Positions 24,101 through 36,100 of a stretch of DNA of 64,000 nucleotides are shown here, in pieces. Both the position numbers and the translations under genes were made by a program. Position 1 is the stretch's first letter, and every line of letters starts with the position of its first letter. The notes under the pieces were generated by a model. That model saw nothing but the letters and a program-made list of their open reading frames with translations, did no database searches and was not told the origin of the DNA. The DNA is from Talinum fruticosum (lineage: Eukaryota; Streptophyta; Magnoliopsida; Caryophyllales; Talinaceae): assembly GCA_021018815.1 (NCBI GenBank), contig JAITYX010000047.1:1240001-1304000 (forward strand), given 5' to 3'.

Positions 24101-27100
24101 AAACTTCCGGCTCCAAGCTTCCAATCTAACTCAGTACGCTAAAATGAAGGGAGTTTCTCTTGTTGTTACGATTGACTTTACCAACTAGAGAACGACTCGT
24201 CCGCTCATTTGCCTTTGCATTGTCAAGTTTTTCCACATGCCATGTAGAATTAATTTGTAAGGTGACTCTATCGGTCCGAGCTCAAGCTAGAGTCTATGCT
24301 CAATAAAGCAAGCCTCAAACCTTGTAAAAATGTTCCTCTAGATGAACGTTTGAACTTCCTTAGCTATTATGGAGGCCATGCCACTCCCTTATGCCTTCCA
24401 CCCACTTATTGAAGTAGTCGACCACAACAAACAAATACTTTTGTCTACCCAATAGCGACGGGGAAAGGGCCCTAGAATGTCCCACGATGGGGAGAGCACC
24501 CAAGTTGACTTCAACCGATAAGGAGTCAAGCTTCAACTAATAAGGAGAACAACTAGCCAGCCGCAAACGTCCGAGCACTCGAGTTCGAGTGTTACCACCG
24601 CGAGTCCTTAGATCAACAAGTACTAGGAGTTGAGCCTTCACTTCTTACCCAAGCCTCCAGAGAGGCTTGGCAACACCTAGAAATACTTGTCCGCCTCCTC
24701 AAACAGGAGTAAGGGGCCAAACAAGACAAGACCGAAATTAATTGGAGATAATGAATCTAAGTTGATCTTTCTAAATTGACAAGCTCGAGACCTTTTTCTA
24801 GCTACACTCGGATCTACTTGGGCATCATCACCACGACTAGAAAGGTATAGTTTAAGGATCGAGAAAGCAAGCGAGAGAGAATGAGGTGATAACAACTACG
24901 ATCACTATTCCATTGGGCTGATTCTATGGTCCCCTCCCATTTTCCGATATCCTTGTGCATTGCTTTTGTCCTTGTTTTTGTCCTTTATTTTTGTGATGAC
25001 TATTCCATTGGCTGATTTTGTGGTCCCCTCTTATTTTACTGCCATCCTTGTGCATTGCTTTCGTCCATGTTTTTGTCCTTTATTTTTGTTGGATGCATCA
25101 CAACCTTTAATTGTAAAATGGGATTTGTCCATGTTTCGTCCTTTATTTTTGTTGGATGCATCAAAGCCTTTAATTGTAAAAGGGGATTTATAACCCTTGA
25201 ATTAGAGTGATGTAACCTAGATCAAAGGCCCTATAAATATGCGTAGGCCTTCACTTGTAAGGGACAATATCAAATTTGAATCTTCGACTAAGAAAAGTTG
25301 AGCTAAGCTCCTTACAACCCTAAATTCTCTTTTACTTGTCTAATTAGAGCTCTTGAACACTCGGAGACACAATCTCATTGGTTCCGAATTCATCTTATAC
25401 TCGAGACCATGAAGCCCTCAAGTACGTACAAGTACATACAAGGACAGACATAAACTCAATCCAAGACATGCCAAGTGGGTTGAGTATTTGGAGTTATACC
25501 ACTTCAAGATCAAACATAAGGCTAGACACCTTCACAAAGGTGCTCATGCCCTGTCCGGAGGTACTTATTACCATCTAGATTTATTGGTTTTGAGTTGGTC
25601 AAGAGTCGATATGTCGACTTCAAAGAAATTTTTGAGAAATGTTGTAAGCACCCCTATGGCAAGTTCAACTTGGAAACTATGTTACGAAAACCGGCCTACA
25701 TCGGAACCGGTGAGTTTTCCGGGTAGTTTAATAGATTGGCTCGTTCGTCGAACCCGAAAAAACCAGTGTGACCCAGTAAACTCCGGTTGACCAGGAGAAC
25801 TCTCCGAACCGCGGTTCAACCAGGAATTTAGGGCGCATACAAATTGCTTACGAAAAAACCCTAACTCATCTTTCTTTGGTCTCTCGGTCCCTTTTTTCGT
25901 CCACTTGTCGTGCTCAGCTGCCCGTTCTCCTCTCCTCCTCGCTTGCCTTGGTGGCGGTGGTGGTCGCCGACCGCCAGCCTCTTTATTATATCGGGTTTGC
26001 TCTCTCTCACTCCCATCTCGGTCAATCTTCTCCTCCCCCGATTCTCTTCTCGTGGTTGCTCTCGGCTCGGTGGCATGTGGTGCGGGTGCTGAGCCGCTCC
26101 TCTCCACTCTCTGGTTGTGCTGTTTTCCTCTCCTCTCTCATTGCCTGCTGCGCTGCTGCTCCTGTAGCTATTTCTATTCTCTCTACTCTGGTCTGGCTGT
26201 AATGTCCTTACTCTTTAGAATTTACCTTAATTGATGATTTCTGGTGGTGCTCGATGGCCTGTGGTAATGATTCCGGAGTGACTATAATTTGCTTGCTAGT
26301 TTTCTTGGCATTTGAGGGTAGCGTTCAATATGGGGTAAATCTTATATGCTGAAAGTTTAGAATTTACTAGTTTGCTTTGGGGGGAGTTTATATGCTGAAT
26401 GTTTATATGTTGAAAGACTATGATTTGAGAGGTAGATTGCTTTCGAGTTTGTTAAATTGTCGAAAGTTTGTGTTCAAAGTTTGTTAGTTTGTAATTTACT
26501 CTTTAGAATTTATGCTGAAAGTTTGTTAAATTGCAGTAGGTAAAAAGGGGTAAATATTATATGCTGAAAGTTTGTTAAATTTTGTTAAATTGCAATAGGT
26601 AAAAATGGATTCTAGTTCCACACCTTCTATTCCAAGTCCGGATTCATCAAATGTTAATGCTCAGTCAATTCGTAAAAAATCTGATCCGGCATGGTCGTAT
26701 TTTATAATGGCTCAATCAAGTGATGGGAAAAAACTGCCTATTTGTAATTTTTGTGAAAAAGTAATCAAAGTAAGGGGTATTAATTGGATGAAAATGCATC
26801 TAGATGGACAAAGGAGAGATGTGGCTGCATGTAAAAAGGTTCCTAATGATGTTCGCTATCAAATGATTGAAAAATTGAAAAAGGTTGCTCAACAAAAGTT
26901 AAAGCGACAAATGACTCATGAAGAACCAAATCCATTTAGATCTTGTTTTAGACAAAACTTTGAAATGCATGGGAGGAAATTAGTAATGAGCGTGAGACTT
27001 GCCAATCTAAAGCTAAAGCAAGTTCATTGGACAAGAGGAAGGCTACTACGGAGTGACTAGTTTTGTTCCTCCCGGGGAAGCATCGGGTTCCAAACCTTCA

Positions 27101-30100
27101 ATCGAGCTTCCTTGCAAAGTCCGGAAAAGTAGAGGTAAGTTGATTTGTGTGTGGCTCGATTCTTTTATGATTGTTGCATTCCTTTTAATTATGCCAATTC
27201 TAATTACTATCAACAAATGATAGAATGTTATTGCTTCAATTGGTTTTAAGTATAAAGGTCCAAGTTATGATGCTTAGAAAGTCAAACTTTTAGGAGAAGT
27301 GAAAAATGAAGTTAAGTTGATCACTAACTCTTATAGAAATGTATGGAACGAAAGTGGGTGCACTATTATGGGTGATGGATGGTTAGATGGTGGACATAGA
27401 AGCTTGATCAATTTCCTTGTTTATAGCCCTAAAGGAATTTGTTTCATTAAATTTGTTGATACTTTTAGTTTTCTCACTAATGCACAAACTCTTTGCAATT
27501 TGTTTGTGAAAATTGTATATGGTTGGTCCTGAAAATGTTGTGCATCTTGTGATTGCCAATGGTAGTAATTATAAAACTGTTGGGAGGTTGTTGAATGAGA
27601 AATATGGAAATATTTGTTGGTCTCCTTGTGCTGCTCATTACTTGAATTTGATATTGCAAGATATTGGCAAAATGACTCATGTAATGAGTTTAGCTCAACA
27701 TGCATCTAAGGTGACTTTTTTTGTATATAATCACACAAATGGCCATTAGGTTAGTTAAGGAAGAGAGAAGGGTAGACGGAAATATTACGTCCGGGCGGAC
27801 AAGGTTTGTCACCACTTTTATTGCTTTGAAAAGTCTTTATGACTATAAGCTAGATTTACAAGCTATGGTTACTAGTCCTGAATTTAATGAATGGAGACCT
27901 TCTAAGACATCAAAAAGAAAAGCAATAAAGGAAATCATTCTAGATAGTAGGTTTTGGAATGATTGCTTGGTAATTGTCAAAATTGTTAGTCCTCTCTTGA
28001 GATTGCTTCGTATTGTTAACTCCAATGAGAAGCCAACTTTAGGCTATGTTTATGAAGGGATGTATAGGGCAAAAAAGACAATTAAGGAGATCTTCAACAA
28101 TAAGAAAAGGTTGTATAAGCCTATACCTGAAATTGTGAAGGAGAGATGGGATAAACAATTGTGCAAGAACATTCATGGGCAAGAACATTCATGGGGCGGC
28201 TTATTGGTTGACCCAGACATTTCAATATGATCAAAGTAATTTTTGCCAATAGCCTCGAGGCAATGAATGGTTTACTTGAGGTTGTTGAGTCGAAGATCCC
28301 GGGTGGGAAGCAAGACTAAGCTTCTTGAGGAGACTAAGATCTTTGTGAACGTGAGAAAGGATTTGGGAGAGAGTTCGCTTTGGTCAATAGCAAGAGTACT
28401 AGCACATATGCATCTAATTAAGTTGTCATTTATTGTTATTATTTTTAAAAATTTGAGATAATAGAACCTAATTACAACTATCTACATGTTTATGTCCTTT
28501 AATTGTTTTCTTTTTTGTTAGATGAATGGTGGAGATTTTTGGACATGATTGTCCAAATCTTAAGAAATTGGCCATAAAGCTTCTTAGTCAAACCACATCT
28601 TCTTCGGGTTGTGAAAGAAATTGGATTGGTTTTAGCGCATACTTTCAAAGAAGAGGAATCGATTGGAGCATGAGAAGTTAAATGATCTTATTTATGTGCA
28701 TTACAATCTTCGATTGAAGAATAGGTAAGTAACTTTTATTTTTGCTTTTGAAATGAGTGTTTATGTGCATAATAAAGTTTTTAATGTTTTATTTATATCA
28801 ATCTAGGCTTTCTAACAAGAAAAGGGCATATGATCCGATTGATATTAATTGTATGGAAAGAATTGATTTTTGGGTTGTTGAGGATGACTCCGAGAACGAG
28901 TTGGATTATGAGGAGTTGGAAGAAATGCTTCATAATGACCAAGCAAACCAAACACTTAACAACCCAAAGGCCACGATTGGTCTATAACATATATACTTCA
29001 TTAGAAACTAAATAATTTATAATATCATATAACATTAATCTTTATTATTTTGTACTTTGCAAGTTGATCTTGATGGAGATGATGATGGAGTCGAAGACAA
29101 TGGTGATGATGATGATTTACTTATGTACCCGGGATTGGACTTGTTTTCCTTTGGTGACTACCGTGAAGGATTTGATTCCAATGATGATCATTAACTTTGG
29201 GAGTTTTTGTAATGTTTGTTATTTATCTAGTATTTACAAGACTTGTTTATCTATTTGGTTTGTGACTTATGCACAATGGATATTGCTTTTGTTGTGCATG
29301 TTAGTTTGTGACTCGTCGAAGATGTTGACGTAGGTGTTTTTTATTGCTTAAATCATTATGTTTTATGATCGAAAAAGGTAGAATTTGAAGACTCAAATTT
29401 ATTTCATATGATCTTTTCACATTTATGTTAGGCAAAATAAGGAAAAAATAATTGAATACATAATATAGAGAAAAACTTTTAGGATCAACCGGATCATGCC
29501 GATTTAACCCACTTCAATCTGGTCTAACCCGGTCTAAATGGTCCGACCGGTTGAACCATTAACCCACTCTTCCGACCGGGTCAAAGATCGGATCAATTCT
29601 CTTAACATAGCTTGGAAAGAGGTTATCTGTTCATAGGAACAAGACTCTGTGTTCCTAAAGGAAGATATAGGGAATTGCCAATCCAAGAGCTACATGGAGG
29701 AGCTCTTGCTGGTCATTTCGGAGATTTACTTCTCGCCTAAGACGGCCAAAGATGTCGACCATTTTGTTAAGAGATGTTAGCCGGAAGTCATGCATGCACT
29801 ACCCTTGTAAACGCCATTGTTGGTCCCAAAAAGCCCTTGGGAGGATATTAGCCTTTACTTTATCCCGGGTCTACCGCCCGAGCACGAGAGGTCCAAAAAC
29901 TCTATGATGGTAGTAGTTGACGAGGTTTTCAAAAATGGCCCATTTCATACCTTGTCACACTCCGGGCTGTTCGACTTTATATGAAAAACATAATCTATTT
30001 ATGTTTTATGTCCATTTATGTTATTTTATATTCGTTTATGTTCTTTTATGTTCGTTCGTTTCTTATTTTAACAATTCATTTCTGTTCGTTTATGTTCGTT

Positions 30101-33100
30101 TATGTTCGTTTCGTTTATGTTTATGTTTATGTTTATGTGCGTTTTGTATGTAAGTTCAAATAGGCCCTACATATGATGCTTCCAAAGCGGCTAATTTGTA
30201 TTTTAAAGAAGTTGTCTAGTTGCATGGTATTCTCGTAAGTATGGTCTCAACTTAGTTTAAATAAGCTCAAGGCGCACAAAAGCGCAAAGGGTCCCGGGGC
30301 TCGGGCGTGGGCTTTGAGGCGAAGGCTCGGGCTTTTTGGAGCAGGGCGCACTTACTTAAAAATGCTTGAAAATCAATGCTAAGCAATATTTTTGATTGAA
30401 TATGCTAGATAATGACATCAAAAAGTCATTAGATATCATTGTACTACGAAAAATACTACAAAGAGGCTTAGATTGTGATAACACAATGCATTCGCTACGA
30501 TTTTGACCAAAAAAAAAGAAAAATAGCACAAACTGAAAAAGATGGGGCAATTTACCCACATACTAATTTTCTAACAAAGATAGAGGCAAGAGAGGTGGGG
30601 ATAGAAGAGAGAGAGGGAGAAAAATAGCAAAAAATAGAAAAAACCCACTCGAGGCAAGCAAGGCGCAAGCTGCGCTCCGGCTGAGGCGCGACCGAGGCGC
30701 GCACCTCGAAAGCTTTTGGAGGGATCGGGCTTCACCCTTGCAAGGCACAAGGGGGTGGGCTTCGGCCTTTTCGCGCCCGAGCACGCCAAGGACGCGCTTT
30801 TTTAAACTAAGGGTCTCGAGACAGATTTTAAGTTCCTCGGTCATTTTTGGATTACCTTGTGAAGGAAGATGGGAACTGTTCTCAAGTTCAAGCACCACAT
30901 GCCATCCATGCCATCCACGGACTGATGGTTAGACAGAGGTTAGAAAGCTGGGTACCTTACTCGGAATCCTTATCAAGAAAGACATCAAAGAGTGGGACAA
31001 ACTGTTACTTCATGCTTGAATACCTTACTCACCATCCTTATCAAGAAGAACATCAAAGAGTGGGACGAACGGTTACCTCATGTTGAATTTGCCTACACCG
31101 AGCCCAATGAGCCCAAGCAAAGCCCCCGATTTCTCACCTTTTCGGGTAGTCTATGGACATAACCCTTTCACCCTACAACGAGCCAAAGAGATCATAGACA
31201 TCCAAAACAAAGTAAAGAGAGGACTCGAAAAGTCCAATATTTGCCTAGTGCTTGAGAGGCATCAAAAGAAACGCATTTCCAACTCGGAGGCCTTGCGTGG
31301 ATTCACATGAGAAAAGAAAGATTTTGTTCCAAGAGGATATCCACGTTGATGCCAAGGACAGATGGACCCTTCGAAGTACTAAAGCAAAGTATGACCCAAT
31401 CCCTACAAAGTCGACCTACCGGAGAATATGGAGTATCAACCACATTTCATTCAATGTAGATGATTTGAAGCCTTACTTCAATGGAGAAGAGTTGTCAAGT
31501 TTGAGGACAAACTCTTTTCAAGACAGGGGAATTATGGATATAGTATCATTCAATGTGGCTGATTTGAAGCCTTACTTCAATGGAGAAGAGGAGTTTCCAA
31601 GTTTGAGGACAAACTCTTTTCAAGAAAGGGGGAATGATGGATATATTCCATCATCTCAAACTGCAAGCTCCGAACCCGTACTGACACACCAAGCACACCA
31701 CGCCTCACCCGAGTCATGAGATCCATGCCTAGGTGAGCGGCCCAAGAGTTTAGCCATGCCAATCAAGGAGGTGAGGAAGAGTCTTGTTCTAGAACTAGTA
31801 GGACTAGAGCAATTTAGAGGAATCAATTATCCAAGCTTCATCAACTATATCATCCTAGCTTCATCAACTATATCAGCACCAAGAATCCAAGAATCCTTTC
31901 TAAGTTACCTCCATTTTAGCTATTTTGAAACATTTAGTATTTGTTTATGAACATTTTAAGTCCGTAATAATTTGAGACAATTTGTATGTTATTTATCAAT
32001 TGCTAGTAGGGTACCACACTTCCTTATAAGTGCCCACTGGTTTGAAGAAGTTCGCCCAGGAATGCAAAGCCTTGTACTTAATGATTGGTGGGATAGCTCT
32101 CGATAAAGGGAAGTCTAAGAAAAGGCTAAGGCAAGCTCAAGACACCACTCGGAAGAAGTACTCAGAGACTGAAGCCATTCTTGGTCTTCCACAATTCCGA
32201 GTCCTCCGAACTAGTCAACTTGCAAGCTAGGCTACTTTTTAAAACGGTCCAATAGGATGTCTTCTAGTGGCGGTGTCAATTATCATCAATCTTTTCATCG
32301 GCCACATCAAGCGAGGAGCAAAAGAAGAGTTCTCATTCGTCACGCAACCACCGGACGCTTTTACGGTTTACGTGTTCTATTACTTTTCTAACTAATCGAT
32401 GTAATTAGTGTTAATTAATTGTGATTAGCCTTAATCTTTCCTTAATGATTAGGAGAGGTATTTTGCGCGAGAAAAGGCCCCTATATAAAGCCTCCTCGCT
32501 TCACTCTGTAAGAAATCTTTTCGTGAATTAAAATCATTACGTTTATTGGTAGTTGATGCCAAATTACAATTCGAGACAGTTTGAGTGATTTGCACTTTTT
32601 GTAACTTGGTTTGGCAACCAAGGGGTGATCTCCTAGGTCTTAGAAGTCCCCTGTTGGATTCATTCTTAGACCGGCTTGGCTTTCTTCTTTGCTTCTTTGC
32701 TGCCCCTTTTTGGTTTCGAAGCTGGACTGATTGTCCCTTTTGCTGCCCCTTTTTGGTTTCGATGCTTGGACTGATTGTCCCTTCTAAGTCAGCCAGGAAC
32801 TATTTTTGTGTTCTGTCCGTTTAGCCCTCGTGATCACAACCTCTTATCCCTGGTTTCCTCTACAATTTGCTTTGTAGTTGCTCGTTAGCTCCTTAGGAGT
32901 TTGTGTACTAAGGCTTGGATACATTATGCTCTTCACCTTAGTTTAAAAAGGGCACCCTAAGCGCGAGAAAAGCTCGAGGCGCACCCCTATGGGCTTTTTG
33001 GGAGGTCAAGTGCAGCCCCTCCAAAAGCTTTTACTTACCAGGAAACACATGCGACTTACTTGGTGAAGACCCGATACTTCCTCCTTGCAAAGTGAGGATG

Positions 33101-36100
33101 CAGAAACCCTAGCTCTAGCTCTCATGAGACCTTCCTTCTTTCATCCTCCCTCCTCTGCTCCATCCTTCCGGCAACTCCATCGACATTTCCGACGCCGACC
33201 TTGGTGTTTTCAGCGCCGACCTAGTCGCCAACTCCCGAGTACTTCTTCTTTTTCCTTTTTCCTTTTCCTTCTTCTTATTCTTCTTTCCTCTTACTTCTTC
33301 TTCTTCTTCTTTTTCCTTTTTCCTTTTTCCTCGCTCTTTCTTCTTCTAGTTCCGTTTTCCTTTTCCTCGTTTTTCCTCTTCCTTACGCTCCTGTTGTGCT
33401 CTTCTTTTTCTTCCTCCGGTTTCGGTTCTTCTAGGTTATTCTTTTCATTCGTTTTTGTGATTCTTTTTTTATTTTTCTGTCTCTCTGTTTTTGTGTTTGT
33501 GTTTCTTTATTTTTCTCGTGAGTGAATTGTGTTTCGAGTTATATTTTAGTTTTTTTCATTGTTATAATTGTTTGTAGTGAGTGAATTGTGTTCATTATTG
33601 TCATTTGAATGGAGGATCAACCCGTTACCGGTTCGGGTTCGGGTTCAATCTCCTCTAGAGCTTTAGACCCGGGAAGAAAGTATGGCACACAAGATGACAG
33701 CAATAAAAATAGTTTCTTTTGCTTTGTGGATTTAAGACCATGGGGGAAGTGTTTCGACTTAGACAACATTTGGTTGGTGGATATCGAAATACATTAGGTT
33801 GTAAGAAGGTCCCCGAGCATGTTAGGGAAGAAATTCAAGAATACATGGATAAAAAGAAATCATTGAAAGAGAGTTTTGACATGTCGAGGAAAATGCAACA
33901 AAGCTACGATGTTGATGACGATGAAGATGATGAATGTATTGAGATGAATCCTAGAAGTGGTGGGAATAGGGCAAAGAAGGTAAGTAATAGCATGCCTCAT
34001 AAGACACCAAAGCGAAAAGGTCCAATGGATATGTACTTTACTCCTAAGCGGACCAATGTTGTGAAGGGAAAAAAGGATCAAGGGAGGCAAAGAACACTTA
34101 ATGAGCTATGCAAGAAAGAGTTGAGAGAAAAGGCTTGTAGAGACTTAGCTAGGTGGCTTTATGACGCCGACATTCCTTTCCATGCGTCAACTTGTGAACT
34201 CTCCAAAAGGGTCGGTCTTTATTAGATTGATGGATGTCTCTTAAGTTGTAAAAAATTCAAATCTTTTGTTCGAGGTTCTTGATGATACGGTGGAAGAGAT
34301 TGGAGAGGAGAATATGGTCCGGAAGGTGACCTATAATGCATCCAATTATGTTAAGGCCAATACGAAAATGTTATACTTGTAATTTATATTTCTATTACTT
34401 AGGTATTTATTCTATAAATTTCTAAATTATAATTTTCTAATTTCATTTTAAGAAAATTGTTGATGTATAAGAGGCAACATCTCTATTGGACTCCATGTGC
34501 CGCACATTGAATTGATCTTATGTCGGAAGATATTGGAAAAAATGTTGCAAAAGTCAAGAGTGCTCTAAAGAAGAGTATAGCTATCAATGCTTATATCCAT
34601 AGCTCAGTTGCCCTTGTAAATTTGATGAGGCGATTCACTAATCAAAGGAATTTGTTGTGACAAGATTGGCAACATCATTTATCACTCTTTCCCCTATTCA
34701 TAAACAAAAAAACAACTTGAGGAAGATGGTAACTTCTCCGGAATGGAACAAAAGCAAATGGTCAAAGGATGGTGGGGAAAGAAGATAAGAGGCTATATCT
34801 TGCAATAAAACTATTAGAAGAACATTCCTTATGCTCTTAAATTGACGGCTCCTCTTGTCTTGTCAAGGTTCTTCGCATGGTTGATGGAGAGAAAAAACCA
34901 CCCATGGGTTATATATATGAGGCTATGGATAGAGCTAAGGAGGCTATTGCTAATAGCTTTCAACACAAGGAGGAGAACTATGAGATGGCATTCGAGTATA
35001 TTGATACAAGATGGGAATGTCAACTTCATCAACCTTTACATGGGCGGGCCACTATTTGAATCCGAAAATCTATTATTCAAATGCAAATGCTATTGAAGAG
35101 TGTCATGAAATGAAATATGGTTTGTTTGATTGCATTTCAAGGATGATTCCGGATATGACAATCCAAGACAAGGTGACTTCCGAATTGCAATTATACAAGA
35201 AAGCCAAGGGTATCTTTGGAAAGTCATTGGCTATAAGGCAAAGGAAGAAACTACCTCCCGGTAAGAATGTTTATTGCCAAAGCTAATCTTCACAACAAAT
35301 GAAACTTACAAAGTTACTAATTTTAATTTATTTTTGTAAATAACTGAATGGGGAGTACATATGGATCATCGACACCAAATTTGAGGAAGTTTGCCATGAG
35401 GATTCTTAGCCTCACTTGTAGTGCAACGAGATGTGAGAAGAATTGGGGTGTTTTTCAACACATAAGGCTATTAAGTAAATTAGTTTATTAGTGAATAATT
35501 ATGTCTACTTACTTTGTTATCGGCTTCACACCAAGAAGAGAAATAGATTGGCACAATCCCAATTGAATGATTTGATATTTATCAAATCAAAGCGTGCACT
35601 ACAGACAAGAGAATAGCTCCAAAGATCCCATCCTCTTGAAAGAAATTGATAATAGCAATGAATGGTTGTTAGGAAGAATAGAAGATGATTCAAATGGCGA
35701 TGATTTTGTATTTGAGGGGCATACTTTGACTTGGCAGCTTTTTCTCGGGCTTACTTTGACTTGGCGGCTTTTTCTCAGGCTTCTCGGGCAAATGAGTCTC
35801 GTTATGGCACGAGGGGTAGAGGATCATCAAGTACCAGCTTAGCGAAGGACAAAGGACAAAGGAAAATCTCATGCGAAAGCCTCTGGTTCTAACCCGAGGT
35901 CAATTTCAATTGATTGATGAAGATGAGGGTGAGGAATTTCAAGAGGAAGAGGAGGAAGATGAAGAACAGTTGGATTTAGAGATGGATGATGATGACGATG
36001 TGGAGGCAAACCATGTGGTGTTAGATGATGATAATGATGATCCTTAGTTGACCTTTGGGGGAGGGGGCTTACAAACTATTTGTTTTGTGTGTTATTTTTT

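Larger units (their letters stand above)
25270..31760 (+). pseudogene. Truncated Ty3/gypsy pol (RNase H to integrase C-terminus)
   Basis: Starts inside RNase H (RALEH, then [20 protein letters not shown] at 25485-25545). It is split by hAT-1 and resumes at 29619 ([24 protein letters not shown]). The zinc-binding/integrase part follows ([19 protein letters not shown] near 29745-29870; [14 protein letters not shown] near 29910-29958). It is interrupted by a MITE at 29962-30169 (resuming [15 protein letters not shown]) and by a 561-bp hAT derivative, then resumes [11 protein letters not shown] at 30828. [18 protein letters not shown] and [14 protein letters not shown] mark the C-terminal half. 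RT and everything 5' of it are missing, so this is a truncated copy whose interior was hit at least three more times. Confidence 0.85.

Noticed and set aside
25682..26234. Cluster of overlapping frames on both strands
   Set aside because: CT-rich 5' region of hAT-1; mutually overlapping and without homology.
33085..33525. 146-codon Phe/Leu/Ser-rich frame as a membrane protein
   Set aside because: It translates a TTC/TTTTCC-rich tract in the 5' region of hAT-2; no membrane-protein pattern beyond composition.
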